Origin: Bacteroidales bacterium
Lineage (GTDB): Bacteria; Bacteroidota; Bacteroidia; Bacteroidales; UBA1556
Direction of reading: 5' to 3'
DNA length: 53,444 nt
Assembly (NCBI GenBank): GCA_023146135.1
Contig: JAGLCR010000015.1
Span: 1 to 53,444, forward strand
Every line of letters starts with the position of its first letter. Within the stretch, counting starts at the first letter, position 1. Both the position numbers and the translations under genes were made by a program. The notes below the pieces were generated by a model. It had not been told where the DNA came from and ran no database searches. It worked only from the letters and a program-made list of their open reading frames with translations. Positions 37,737-46,784 of the stretch are shown piece after piece.

Positions 37737-39059
37737 ATGGAAAAGAAATTATATATAGAAACATACGGTTGCCAGATGAATGTATCTGATAGCGAGGTGG
37801 TAGTTTCAATTTTAGAGAAAGAGGGTTATTCACTTACCGAGAATCAATCGGAAGCAGATTTAATATTTGTAAATACTTGTTCGATTAGGGATCATGCCGA
37901 GAAGCGTGTGCGCAATCGTATGCAGGAGTTTAAGCATTTGAAAACAAAAAAGCCAAATCTAAAGATTGGTGTTTTGGGTTGCATGGCCGAGCGTTTAAAA
38001 ACTACTTTGCTGGAAGAGGAAAAGTTTGTGGATATGGTAGTTGGTCCAGATGCATATCGTGACTTACCCAATTTGATAAAGGAAACGGAAGATGGTCGAC
38101 AAATGGCTAATGTTGTTCTTTCGCTTGAGGAAACGTATGCTGATATCACGCCGGTTCGTTTAGATAAAAATGGTGTGTCAGGTTTTATTTCAATTATGCG
38201 TGGTTGTGATAATTATTGTTCATATTGCGTAGTGCCGTATACTCGTGGTCATGAACGTAGCCGCGATCCAGAATCTATTTTAGCTGAGGCGCAAGATATG
38301 CTGGATAAAGGTTATAAAGAAGTTACTCTTTTAGGCCAAAATGTGAACTCGTTTAATTGGAAAGATGGAGGATTGAAAGTTGGTTTTTCCGACCTAATGA
38401 AAATGGTGGCGGCATTGAGCCCTGACTTAAGAGTTCGTTTTGCCACATCTCATCCAAAGGATATTTCTGATGAATTAATTGAAACTATTGCGGCAACAAG
38501 AAATATTTGTAATTCAATTCATTTACCAGTTCAGTCTGGTAGTACCTCTTGTTTGAAACGTATGAAACGGGTTTATTCACGTGAATGGTATTTAAACCGC
38601 ATTTCCAAAATAAAGGAGTTGATTCCAGATTGTGGTTTATCAACAGATATTATATGTGGATTTAGTGGTGAAACTGATGAAGAACATCAACATACTTTAT
38701 CTTTAATGAAGGAGGTGAGCTATGACTATGCTTTTATGTTTAAGTATTCGGAGCGGCCAGATACATTTGCAGCAAACAAAATGCCTGATGATGTGCCTGA
38801 GGATTTAAAAGGAGCGCGTTTGCAAGAAGTAATTGCAGTTCAGCAAGCATCATCATTACATAATAATAAGCAAGATATAGGAAAAGTATTTGAAGTGCTA
38901 GTGGAGAATGTTTCTAAACGTTCTACTGAGCAGATGTCGGGAAGAACACAACAAAACAAAGTGATGGTGTTTAACCGTATGGAAACTAAGATTGGTGACT
39001 ATATAATGGTTAAGTGCACAGATTGTACTGCGGCTACTTTATTGGGTGAAATTGTTTAG
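37737..39059 (+). CDS. miaB: tRNA-2-methylthio-N6-dimethylallyladenosine synthase MiaB
   Basis: With ATG 37737 the protein has 440 residues (an upstream TTG adds three). The N-terminal UPF0004 domain has three cysteines for one iron-sulfur cluster (YGCQMN, NTCSIRDHAEKR, GCMAER). The radical-SAM CxxxCxxC motif is in MRGCDNYCSYCVVPYTRG. The HLPVQSGS, ICGFSGETDEEH and YSERPDTFA blocks are typical, and a C-terminal TRAM domain follows. MiaB adds a methylthio group to i6A37 in tRNAs reading codons that start with U. Its stop lies 2 bases from the stop of the convergent phosphatase gene. Confidence 0.97.
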   Translation: MEKKLYIETYGCQMNVSDSEVVVSILEKEGYSLTENQSEADLIFVNTCSIRDHAEKRVRNRMQEFKHLKTKKPNLKIGVLGCMAERLKTTLLEEEKFVDMVVGPDAYRDLPNLIKETEDGRQMANVVLSLEETYADITPVRLDKNGVSGFISIMRGCDNYCSYCVVPYTRGHERSRDPESILAEAQDMLDKGYKEVTLLGQNVNSFNWKDGGLKVGFSDLMKMVAALSPDLRVRFATSHPKDISDELIETIAATRNICNSIHLPVQSGSTSCLKRMKRVYSREWYLNRISKIKELIPDCGLSTDIICGFSGETDEEHQHTLSLMKEVSYDYAFMFKYSERPDTFAANKMPDDVPEDLKGARLQEVIAVQQASSLHNNKQDIGKVFEVLVENVSKRSTEQMSGRTQQNKVMVFNRMETKIGDYIMVKCTDCTAATLLGEIV

Positions 39060-39061
39060 AA

Positions 39062-40981
39062 CTATAAGACTACCTTTTCAATTGTCTCTAAAGTGTTGGG
39101 ATTAATTACTTCAATCTCAATTTTATCGCCTTCAATATTGAATAATACTAAAGCATATTGAGAAGAGAACTTTTTCAAACTTGGAGTCCAAGGAAGTGTT
39201 TCTTGGGCATAATAGGGGGCGCCAGCAGCTCCGTTAACAATTTGAACAAATGGGCGGTTTAGCTTTATTTTTTTTCCTGCCCAGTCGTCAGGGTAGATAT
39301 TCGTATTATTATCAACCACTAATCGGCTATAGTTATGTTCGTCGCCGGTCAACAATATTCTGAATTTCTTGCTTTTATTGACCAAAATATCAAGCATTTC
39401 ATCACGACGCTCAATAATACCTTTTTCAACAGATGTTCCTGCAACCCATGGTCTAATTTCATTATTTCCTTTATACCACATGTCATTGTATGAATGTCCA
39501 CCATTGGGAAACACGGGGGTATGAATAGTTACAAAAACATGTTGAATATGATCGTCTTTTTCATATTTAGCAATCTCATTGGCTAGCCAATTTAATTGAT
39601 TATCCATAATATATCCGTGTGGATTGCCTCCGATTTTCGAGATTATTCCTGGGTTTGGGGTGTACCAATAATTTGAGTTTAGCACAATCATGGCTGTATT
39701 TCCATATATATAGGAATACACATTTTCTTTATAGCTTGGAAAATCTACATTAGTACTATCAGGATCATATTTTGAACCATCTTCACTTTCGGGACCGTTA
39801 GCTGGGTTGGAGAAGTAGGATGCGAATAGCGATTCGCCAGATCGTTTGTCATAAGGGAAACCATCCACACTATTGTACTCTTTTGGATTACCAAATGTAT
39901 TCATTAATATTTCGTGGTTGCCCATGCCTACATTTAGTACGGTGCTGTGCATAAATGGAGTAATGCTTGTTAACCAATTGGTATATTCGAGTTCCATCTC
40001 ACCCTTATCAATTTTGTAACCATCAATCATATCGCCAGTAAATTGCCAAAATTTAACATCTTTATAAGCAACCAATGCTGCCATTTTTTTTAATATCAGC
40101 GCATTATGACCTTTAGTATTACTCTCTCCTTTAAGAGTGCCGCCACGACTGTCACTAGCAAATGCAAAGGTGAACTTATCTTTATTGCCTGGTTTTGGAG
40201 CAGCTTGAAGCCGTGCTTTATGGATGATATCACCAATCTTTATTTCGTATGTGTAGCTGGTGTTTGCAAACATATTTGAAAGAGTTATTTCATGATTTTT
40301 ACCTTCTTTAAAATCGAATTGGATATTGTTGAGAATCACTGTTGGAGTGCATTTAAGATTTGTTGCAAACGAAATAGTGATATAACGTTCTGTTTGCCTA
40401 CTTAAGAATGGCCCCCATGTTATATCAGGAACAATGTTAAAACTATCATTTACGGTAAAAGAAATACTCTTATTTATAATTATATTGTTTTGTTTATCCA
40501 ATACTCGATAAGCTAAACGACCCTTTTTATGCTTTTCCCAATTTGCCAAATCATATTTACCACTGAGTCGTTTTCGAATATTAATACTCGCCTTTCCATT
40601 TTTAATTATCTCATGTTTCTTAAAATAAACAGCAATAGGATACTTCATGGGTTCATCACCATAAAGACCGTAGATTAAAGTGCCATCAAAGTCCTTTTTA
40701 AATTGAAAATCAATTCCATTTTCGTTGCCAGTTTCCACTTCGTCAAATTGACTTAAGCTCCATTTATTGCGCTTCTCATTTTCTTGATCAATAGTATATA
40801 GCTTAAGATTTTTTCCATTCTTAGTATATACAAACTCTCCATTCTTTACACTGATATTAGCTAATGATTTTGGGATTGGAGTATTGATATCGATAAAGCT
40901 TGTTTTGTATGCAAAAGCAAAAAGGAGGCTAGCTCCTATAATTAGGAGTAAAAACAGTTTGGTCTTTTTGGAATGTATCAT
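39062..40981 (-). CDS. Secreted metallophosphoesterase with fibronectin-type domain (purple acid phosphatase-like)
   Basis: The protein has 639 residues with a hydrophobic N-terminal anchor or signal (about 8-25). A beta-rich N-terminal region (about 40-180) precedes a fibronectin/PAP-N-like domain (about 185-262, SFATNLKCTPTVI...TSYTYEIKIGD). The calcineurin-like catalytic domain carries DSR (277-279, in place of DxH), GDMID (316-320), GNHE (354-357), a later VTIHTPVF and the closing GDEHNYSR. These cover most two-metal ligands. The layout fits a periplasmic or surface purple-acid-phosphatase-type phosphatase, possibly for phosphate scavenging. Substrate is unknown. No C-terminal sorting domain is evident. 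A -7 box precedes it. Confidence 0.8.
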   Translation of the reverse strand: MIHSKKTKLFLLLIIGASLLFAFAYKTSFIDINTPIPKSLANISVKNGEFVYTKNGKNLKLYTIDQENEKRNKWSLSQFDEVETGNENGIDFQFKKDFDGTLIYGLYGDEPMKYPIAVYFKKHEIIKNGKASINIRKRLSGKYDLANWEKHKKGRLAYRVLDKQNNIIINKSISFTVNDSFNIVPDITWGPFLSRQTERYITISFATNLKCTPTVILNNIQFDFKEGKNHEITLSNMFANTSYTYEIKIGDIIHKARLQAAPKPGNKDKFTFAFASDSRGGTLKGESNTKGHNALILKKMAALVAYKDVKFWQFTGDMIDGYKIDKGEMELEYTNWLTSITPFMHSTVLNVGMGNHEILMNTFGNPKEYNSVDGFPYDKRSGESLFASYFSNPANGPESEDGSKYDPDSTNVDFPSYKENVYSYIYGNTAMIVLNSNYWYTPNPGIISKIGGNPHGYIMDNQLNWLANEIAKYEKDDHIQHVFVTIHTPVFPNGGHSYNDMWYKGNNEIRPWVAGTSVEKGIIERRDEMLDILVNKSKKFRILLTGDEHNYSRLVVDNNTNIYPDDWAGKKIKLNRPFVQIVNGAAGAPYYAQETLPWTPSLKKFSSQYALVLFNIEGDKIEIEVINPNTLETIEKVVL

Positions 40982-41003
40982 GTTCTTTTGATTTTGTGCA
41001 TTG

Positions 41004-41011
41004 CAAATGTA
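41004..41011 (-). promoter_or_regulatory. -7 promoter box for the metallophosphoesterase gene
   Basis: The minus strand reads TACATTTG followed by C, matching TAnnTTTG, 22 bases before the ATG at 40981. Confidence 0.6.
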
Positions 41012-41040
41012 CGTAATAGTGATAAGACTTTAGAATATAG

Positions 41041-41072
41041 AAAAAGGCAATATTTCAATGAAATATTGCCTT
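41041..41072 (-). terminator. Rho-independent terminator after the 243-residue cargo gene
   Basis: AAGGCAATATTTC (41044-41056) and GAAATATTGCCTT (41060-41072) form a perfect 13-bp stem with a 3-base loop. A T-run follows on the minus strand (A's at 41041-41045). Confidence 0.85.
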
Positions 41073-41096
41073 AAAATATTTTGTGTAAGTAATTGA

Positions 41097-41828
41097 CTAT
41101 CGTTGAATAATCAGTTTCTTTGATTTGATTACTTTATTATTTGAAATGAATGAATAGAAATAAACACCGTTTGTTAGGTCAGATACATCTAAATTCACAA
41201 CTCCTTGATTCTCATTTATGGAAACTGCTTTTACAACAGAGCCTAAAATATTACGAATTTCTAATTCTGCATTAAAAGTACCTTTAAGGTCAAATTTAAC
41301 AGAAACAATGTTTGTAGCAGGGTTTGGGTATAAGTTAGAAATCTCAGGTTTTTCTTCAGAATCATTTATGCTTACTGCACTACCAGTAATATACTTGGCT
41401 ACAAATGCAATAGAATCATTTGAATTTTTATCACTAAAAAAAGTGTACATTATATAGCTTGTTCCTGCATTGCCATTGGAGCTATAGTCGCCCGAAAATA
41501 TTTTTATGGTATCACCTTTAATGATTTGCATAGGGCTTGGAGAAACAAAAATATGAGGTTGGTAACAACTTACCCAGCAAAAATAATTTTCGCTGTTTGG
41601 CACAATACTTAATTCTGTTTTTTTCGCATGAACATTCATATCTGTGCTACCAACATTAGTAACGTCCATGCCTATAATTAGATCAGCATGTGCGCTAGTA
41701 GAAACCATAACAATGGTGTCACCATTATTCATTTGAACTCCTGCTTTCGTATATAGCTCAATGCTTTGAGCAAATGCACCTAAAATGGTAAAGTAGCTTA
41801 AAAAGCTAAAAAGTAAGATTTTTTTCAT
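41097..41828 (-). CDS. Small secreted protein with type IX sorting domain
   Basis: The protein has 243 residues and a signal peptide ending AFAQ (about residue 21). Residues 22-150 are beta-rich, with two nearby cysteines (FCWVSCYQ, about 83-87), and match nothing I recognise. The last 80 residues are a T9SS C-terminal domain of type A: ISNLYPNPATNIVSVKF, ILGSVVKAVSI, VNLDVSDLTNGVYFYSF and KKLIIQR. The protein should cross the inner membrane by Sec and then the outer membrane by T9SS, where PorU would cleave the domain. It has its own -7 box and terminator. Confidence 0.82.
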   Translation of the reverse strand: MKKILLFSFLSYFTILGAFAQSIELYTKAGVQMNNGDTIVMVSTSAHADLIIGMDVTNVGSTDMNVHAKKTELSIVPNSENYFCWVSCYQPHIFVSPSPMQIIKGDTIKIFSGDYSSNGNAGTSYIMYTFFSDKNSNDSIAFVAKYITGSAVSINDSEEKPEISNLYPNPATNIVSVKFDLKGTFNAELEIRNILGSVVKAVSINENQGVVNLDVSDLTNGVYFYSFISNNKVIKSKKLIIQR

Positions 41829-41868
41829 AGTATAGATTTTTTAATATGTGTGTGTTATTATTAATATG

Positions 41869-41876
41869 CAAATATA
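41869..41876 (-). promoter_or_regulatory. -7 promoter box for the 243-residue cargo gene
   Basis: The minus strand reads TATATTTG followed by CAT, an exact TAnnTTTG, 40 bases before the ATG at 41828. Confidence 0.6.
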
Positions 41877-41971
41877 GTTATTTACATCGACTAGACATTT
41901 GAAAGCGCATATAGTTGCATTAGTAAAATGTTAAAAAGTATTAATTCACTCAGCGTCTTGTTTAATAAAAG

Positions 41972-42006
41972 AAAAAAGGCCGTCAATCACTTGATTGACG
42001 GCCTTT
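41972..42006 (-). terminator. Rho-independent terminator after the Omp28-like cargo gene
   Basis: AAAGGCCGTCAATCA (41975-41989) and TGATTGACGGCCTTT (41992-42006) form a perfect 15-bp inverted repeat. The minus strand continues into TTTTTT (41977-41972). It lies 21 bases after the stop. Confidence 0.92.
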
Positions 42007-42026
42007 AATTAGAAAGCGTTTTCTAA

Positions 42027-43895
42027 TTACTTAGTAATTTGAAGAGGCTTAGTATATACTTTGTCACCTACAACGATTTTCACGAAGTAGATACCAGTTG
42101 AAAGGTTATCTAATTTAATGTTAAGAGTGTTAACACCGTTCATGCTACCATGGTTCTCAGAAAGAACAACTTGACCAACAGTATTGAAGATAGATACTTC
42201 AACATTTTCTGACTGCTCCATGTTTAAGTTAATATTAACTTGATCTTGAGCAGGGTTAGGATAAACAGCAGTAATTAAATTAGCTCTTTCAGCATCGCTC
42301 ATTCCAGCAGTTACTGAAGAGAAAGCTGATTGAAGAACTTCTTTAGTAGTTACATCTTGTACCCAAACAACAGCTATTAAATCACTAAACTCCTCTACTG
42401 AATGCTCAGTAGCATTGTCAATAGGATTAGTTGCATCAGCAGGTAAACGGTAGCTTCCGTTGAATGTATAAGCTAAAGACTTGCTAACAGCAGTACCATT
42501 AGTAAAGTTAGCTAAAGTAGTACCATTTGCATCAGGCATCATTTTTTTCATAACCCAATGGAATTCAGTTTCACCATTAGAACCTACATTACCAGTAGTT
42601 TTTCCTTCAGCAATAGCAACAAATAACTTAAGGTTACCACTAATATCATCAGAAGGGTTCATGTCTACAGTAAGAGATGTTTGCATGCCATAAATATTTA
42701 AAGCAGCAGATATGTCAAGCATAGAAATTGTGTTATATGCAGAAGTAAACATACCTTGAGTTACAGCAGAAGAGTTTCCATCATAACCACCATCAATTTC
42801 TTGACGAGGTACAGAGTTAACACCATAGAATGTTCTACGATCTCCACCTTCAGCAGTATAATATGGATCACCTGATCCAGGCCAGCTCATTTGATACTTA
42901 ACACATACCCATTGGTTAGGGTTAGCAGCAAATAAAGCATCCATATTAGTGTTTCCAGCTACACAAGGACCACAAGTTGAACTTGTAAATGTCTCGTATA
43001 ATGGCAATCTTTGTACAGATTGAGCAACGATTTCACATTGTGCAGATAATGTATCAGTTGCACTTGGGTTTACGTTAGTTCCGTTAAGGTCAGTTACCCA
43101 TACTTTGATAGTATAGTTACCAACTGCTGTTGGAGTCCATGATGCAGCAAAATCGTCTGCTCCATAAGTTCCAAATCCAGCTGTAGGAGTGATAACAGTT
43201 GATACAGTAGCACTACCATTAACACTATAGTTTAATTTATAATCAGTAATAGTAGTTAAACCTTTATTAACCACAGAACCCATAACATCAAATGGAGCAA
43301 GGTTTAAACCAATTTTTACAGGTACAATAACTGCTGTAGGTGCTACATCAAACTGAGTTGACATTACAGCAATATTATCAATAGATAATATAAACATGTC
43401 ACTTGAATTGTTTATAAATGCAATATAAACAGTTTGACCATCATAGGTGCTTAAGTCAATAGAATGACCAGTCCAAACAGTTTGCTCAGCAGCAACTGAT
43501 AATAGAGTAGTGGTAAATGTTGACATATCTGTTCCACTAGTAGTAGAAAGTTTTACATCATATCCATCTGAATAAGTAGCATCCCAAGCCATAGCTTCCC
43601 ATACTAAGAAGTCTCCAGTGGCAATGGCAATACTAGGAGTAATCATCCAATCATCAGATTGTCCAGAAGGACTGTAATATGAAGTACTCATAGCTAGACT
43701 ATCAGTTCCAGCTCTTTCGTAACTAATCCAAGGTGTTCCAACAACCCAGTTAGTATAGTAAGGTGTTAGACTATCGTTGTCGATTAAAGTCATGTCTGAG
43801 GGCATTCCAGCATTGAAATCCTCAAAATAAGTTTGCGCCATACCACTAAATGCGTATAGTGTTATTGCAAACAAAAGCAATGTAATTTTTTTCAT
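42027..43895 (-). CDS. Secreted protein with adhesion-type domain, Omp28/thioredoxin-like domain and type IX sorting domain
   Basis: The protein has 622 residues and a signal peptide ending GMAQ. A choice-of-anchor J/cleaved-adhesin-type jelly roll covers about 22-185 (YFEDFNAGMPSDMTLIDND, SDDWMITPSI). A CARDB/Ig-like part follows (about 190-290). An Omp28-like segment then begins LPLYETFTSSTCGPCVAGN with C308-x-x-C311, the thioredoxin-type motif, followed by VCVKYQ and SVPRQEIDGG. The end is a type A sorting domain (VYPNPAQDQVNINL, LDNLSTGIYFVKIVVGDKVY). The CGPC motif suggests thiol-disulfide or metal chemistry at the cell surface, but enzyme activity is not established for this family. It ends at a very strong terminator. 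Confidence 0.83.
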   Translation of the reverse strand: MKKITLLLFAITLYAFSGMAQTYFEDFNAGMPSDMTLIDNDSLTPYYTNWVVGTPWISYERAGTDSLAMSTSYYSPSGQSDDWMITPSIAIATGDFLVWEAMAWDATYSDGYDVKLSTTSGTDMSTFTTTLLSVAAEQTVWTGHSIDLSTYDGQTVYIAFINNSSDMFILSIDNIAVMSTQFDVAPTAVIVPVKIGLNLAPFDVMGSVVNKGLTTITDYKLNYSVNGSATVSTVITPTAGFGTYGADDFAASWTPTAVGNYTIKVWVTDLNGTNVNPSATDTLSAQCEIVAQSVQRLPLYETFTSSTCGPCVAGNTNMDALFAANPNQWVCVKYQMSWPGSGDPYYTAEGGDRRTFYGVNSVPRQEIDGGYDGNSSAVTQGMFTSAYNTISMLDISAALNIYGMQTSLTVDMNPSDDISGNLKLFVAIAEGKTTGNVGSNGETEFHWVMKKMMPDANGTTLANFTNGTAVSKSLAYTFNGSYRLPADATNPIDNATEHSVEEFSDLIAVVWVQDVTTKEVLQSAFSSVTAGMSDAERANLITAVYPNPAQDQVNINLNMEQSENVEVSIFNTVGQVVLSENHGSMNGVNTLNIKLDNLSTGIYFVKIVVGDKVYTKPLQITK

Positions 43896-43931
43896 GGTGT
43901 TTAATTTTTAGTTTATAGTTTATTTAGGCTG

Positions 43932-43939
43932 CTAAAATA
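43932..43939 (-). promoter_or_regulatory. Candidate variant -7 box (TAnnTTAG) for the Omp28-like cargo gene
   Basis: The minus strand reads TATTTTAGC, 37 bases before the ATG at 43895. It differs at one base from TAnnTTTG. No exact match is present in the intergenic region nearby. Confidence 0.35.
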
Positions 43940-43974
43940 GTTATATAATCTCGTTGGTGGGGGTTTTTTTTGTG

Positions 43975-44006
43975 AAAAAAATACTAGCTTGTTAATAATA
44001 AGCTAG
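43975..44006 (-). terminator. Terminator-like hairpin downstream of the SBBP-repeat gene
   Basis: CTAGCTT (43984-43990) and AAGCTAG (44000-44006) form a 7-bp stem with a 9-base loop. On the minus strand it is followed by TA and a seven-base T-run (A's at 43975-43981). It is 260 bases after the stop of the gene at 44266, which is far, so the message would have a long 3' end. Confidence 0.55.
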
Positions 44007-44265
44007 CATGAGTAGTAAGATGCAGTATTCTAGACATATAATGGTATGAGAGTTTGTGTAAAATTAATTCCATTTATTATATTCACAAAATAGATAATTT
44101 AGGTTAAATATTACTATCTCAAATTGGTTATAATGTAGAGAGTAAGCAAAAAAGTAGCATACTAACTTGTTCAAGTCACAGTATTTTAGTTATATAGTTT
44201 CTTTAAAAACAAACAAAGTCATATGGTGTACAATAATAGTTGAAGCGCATGAAACGCTATTGGGA

Positions 44266-46479
44266 CTATTTCTTAACAATCTTAAACGTAACAGTTGTTC
44301 TATTTTTACTTTGAAGACTCACAAAATAGAGCCCAGGATTCCCTATAATATCAAGATCTATTATTGAAGCGGAGGCAAAATGCTTATCAATCACTCTTTC
44401 ACCAAGAATATTAAATATTGTTATGGTAATATCCTCCTCTCCTTTCCCCAAATCTATTGTAAATTTTCCATTTGTAGGGTTTGGGTATATAGTGTATAAA
44501 TAATTGTGTAAATCATTAGATATAGCAGATAGACCTGTTACTTCAGAGCAAGATGAAGTGTCAACACAATTACCCAATGAAACTTCTACAGCATAATGGC
44601 CATTGGCTTTAGCAGTAAAACTTTGTAAGGTGTCATTTGTAAGGGGTGCGTAGAAATCATCACAATTTAACCATTGGTAAGAGGCAAAAGGCTGATTTGA
44701 GGATAGAACTGCTCCATTTTGAATGACTGAAGTATCTGGTTTAGTTATCGTTAAATACAAAGTGATTACCGAGTCGCAACCATGAACACCTGTTAATGTA
44801 TGTGTTGCGGTATAGTTAGATTGCGTATAAACAACACTATCAATCCACATAAATGAATCACAATGAACTTGGTTATCTAATACTACCGATGAATTATGAA
44901 TGATTAAGTTTAATGTAATTATGCTATCGCAACCATAATATGAGGGTGCAATATATGAATAACTTCCTGATTGCGTATAAGTAATACCATTTAAAGAATA
45001 TACATCACAAGCAGTATCGTAAACTGTATTATATAAAGGGTAACATGGTGATGTTTTAAGTATAAAGGCATCCCCATTACCATTGGAAGTATAGCTTACA
45101 TGGTTGTTGGTTGTTCCAAAGTAAAAACTACTTTTATAAGCTCCTCCTACGTATATATTATTGGATTGATCTGCAAAAACAGAAGATGCGCCACAACTTT
45201 GGCTTGAAAAACCCGAAATAGATGCCCAAATAAAATTACCATTGCTATTCAATTTATGAACAAATATACTCCCATTGGACGAGCCAGCCAAAAAAGTACC
45301 CGTATCAGTATTCAAATCAATGATTCCTTTGAAGCTTCCAACGGTGAATACATTCCCCGAATTATCTGTCACTATCGAACTTCCATAATCATTAGATGAG
45401 GATACTCCTCCACCCATACTCTTTGCCCATACAAAGTTTCCCAAACTATTCAGTTTTAGAATAAAAACATCACCTCCCCCATTACTTGTTAAATTGTATG
45501 TTGCTGTACCAGGGTCAAAATCGCTAATTCCGGTAAAGTAACCTGTCACTAAAACATTGTTATTCAAATCAGTAGTTAGGGAGTTTGCAAACTCTGTTAA
45601 ATTAGAACCCAACTGTTTTGCCCATATAAAACCTCCATTCATATTTAATTTAAGCACCCATGCATCGGCACTTCCTGCTGATGTTAAATTATAAACTCCA
45701 CTCCCAAGATTAAAGTCCACAGTTCCGTTAAAACAACCTGTAAGAACTATAGCATTATTCTGATCAATATTTATTGAATTTGAAAAATCAAGTGAGGTTC
45801 CTCCTATTGCTTTTGCCCATGATAAACTTCCATTAGCTGATAGTTTTACAATAAAACCATCTTTATTTCCTAATGATGTAAGATTATTTGTTCCACTGCC
45901 TGGATCGAAGTCAACTGTTCCTTCAAATTCCCCTGTAACATATATATTACCAAACTGATCCAAAGCGATATCATTACCATTCTCTTGTAGTAAACCTCCC
46001 ATACAGGACACCCATTGAAAATCCCCACTTGAATTTAGTTTTAGAACAAAGATATCCATACCATATTGTGACGTGTGATAGGCAGTCCCTAAACCTGGGT
46101 CAAAATCAGTACTACCTCCAAAAGTTCCAGTAATAAAGATATTACCTAAAGCATCAACTGTACATGCATAAGCAATTTGTGATCCTGTTCCACCTATTCG
46201 CTTTACCCAAATCAACTGCCCATTAGTATCCAGTTTCTGAATAAAAATATCATAATATCCTGCCGACACTAGATTGCTTACGCTTGGACCTGGATCAAAA
46301 TCAACAGTTGTATAAAAGCTGCCAACAATCACAACCTCCCCTTGTGAACTTACACAAATCTCACCCACTTGATCATCACCTGTTCCACCTTCACCTACTC
46401 CCCAATCTAACTTTAACCCTTGAGCATAAGTGTCATTTATTAATAACAATATTAGTATTGCAAATAGTATCTTTTTCAT
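44266..46479 (-). CDS. Secreted beta-propeller (SBBP-repeat) protein with type IX sorting domain
   Basis: The protein has 737 residues and a signal peptide ending TYAQ (about residue 19). Residues 25-480 hold about eight repeats of roughly 50 residues. Each carries a variant of GNxxVTGxFxGTVDFDPG, then NLTSxGxxDxFxxKLNxxGxxxWAK and GG, the SBBP pattern expected to form beta-propeller blades. Two shorter modules follow (YTQSGSYSY...GCDSIITLNL and YTQSNYTATH...GCDSVITLYL). The end is a type A sorting domain (IYPNPTNGKFTIDL, FNILGERVIDK, NPGLYFVSL). It is probably a cell-surface or released protein; binding partner unknown. The last of three cargo genes in a row, each apparently transcribed alone. 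Confidence 0.85.
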   Translation of the reverse strand: MKKILFAILILLLINDTYAQGLKLDWGVGEGGTGDDQVGEICVSSQGEVVIVGSFYTTVDFDPGPSVSNLVSAGYYDIFIQKLDTNGQLIWVKRIGGTGSQIAYACTVDALGNIFITGTFGGSTDFDPGLGTAYHTSQYGMDIFVLKLNSSGDFQWVSCMGGLLQENGNDIALDQFGNIYVTGEFEGTVDFDPGSGTNNLTSLGNKDGFIVKLSANGSLSWAKAIGGTSLDFSNSINIDQNNAIVLTGCFNGTVDFNLGSGVYNLTSAGSADAWVLKLNMNGGFIWAKQLGSNLTEFANSLTTDLNNNVLVTGYFTGISDFDPGTATYNLTSNGGGDVFILKLNSLGNFVWAKSMGGGVSSSNDYGSSIVTDNSGNVFTVGSFKGIIDLNTDTGTFLAGSSNGSIFVHKLNSNGNFIWASISGFSSQSCGASSVFADQSNNIYVGGAYKSSFYFGTTNNHVSYTSNGNGDAFILKTSPCYPLYNTVYDTACDVYSLNGITYTQSGSYSYIAPSYYGCDSIITLNLIIHNSSVVLDNQVHCDSFMWIDSVVYTQSNYTATHTLTGVHGCDSVITLYLTITKPDTSVIQNGAVLSSNQPFASYQWLNCDDFYAPLTNDTLQSFTAKANGHYAVEVSLGNCVDTSSCSEVTGLSAISNDLHNYLYTIYPNPTNGKFTIDLGKGEEDITITIFNILGERVIDKHFASASIIDLDIIGNPGLYFVSLQSKNRTTVTFKIVKK

Positions 46480-46784
46480 TCTTTTTGATATATTGTGAAA
46501 AACAGTTCCAATTACTTGAACAGCTTTTGTTATTATTTAAGTTAGATTCATTACTAGATCATTAAAAAACCTTAACTAATAATTTGGATTTTGTAATTAT
46601 TAGTCGAACAACAAATATAGAAAAAAAATGGTTTTTAGGTGTTTATATTTGACATACAGCGATAAATAGCTATTGGTTCTTGCATCAAGCTTAGCTGTTA
46701 ATCCTATTGCTGCGAAATTGTATCGCGTAGATATTCTGTATATTAGTAATAGAATTGAGAACTAAAATAAGCTTCAAACTTGGG
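46480..46784. other. Intergenic region between the SBBP gene and the porin gene
   Basis: This 305-base stretch is AT-rich with no gene I can support. It holds the SBBP gene's promoter box at 46612-46619. No clear terminator for the porin gene is visible. Confidence 0.6.
46612..46619 (-). promoter_or_regulatory. -7 promoter box for the SBBP-repeat gene
   Basis: The minus strand reads TATATTTG, an exact TAnnTTTG, 132 bases before the ATG at 46479. The leader would be longer than for most genes here. Confidence 0.5.

Larger units (their letters stand above)
43896..44265. other. Intergenic region between two cargo genes
   Basis: This 370-base AT-rich stretch has no gene I can support. It contains a candidate variant promoter box for the downstream cargo gene (43932-43939), a G5T8 run near 43960, and a minus-strand terminator-like hairpin (43975-44006). 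The remaining 250 bases show nothing recognisable. Confidence 0.6.

Noticed and set aside
44167-44367. Plus-strand frame of 66 codons in and beyond the cargo intergenic region
   Set aside because: Half of it overlaps the antisense of a sorting domain, and it has no promoter or family match.
44700-46400. Tandem DNA repeat or CRISPR-like array
   Set aside because: The periodic sequence is coding: it makes degenerate SBBP protein repeats of about 50 residues. There are no identical direct repeats with unique spacers.
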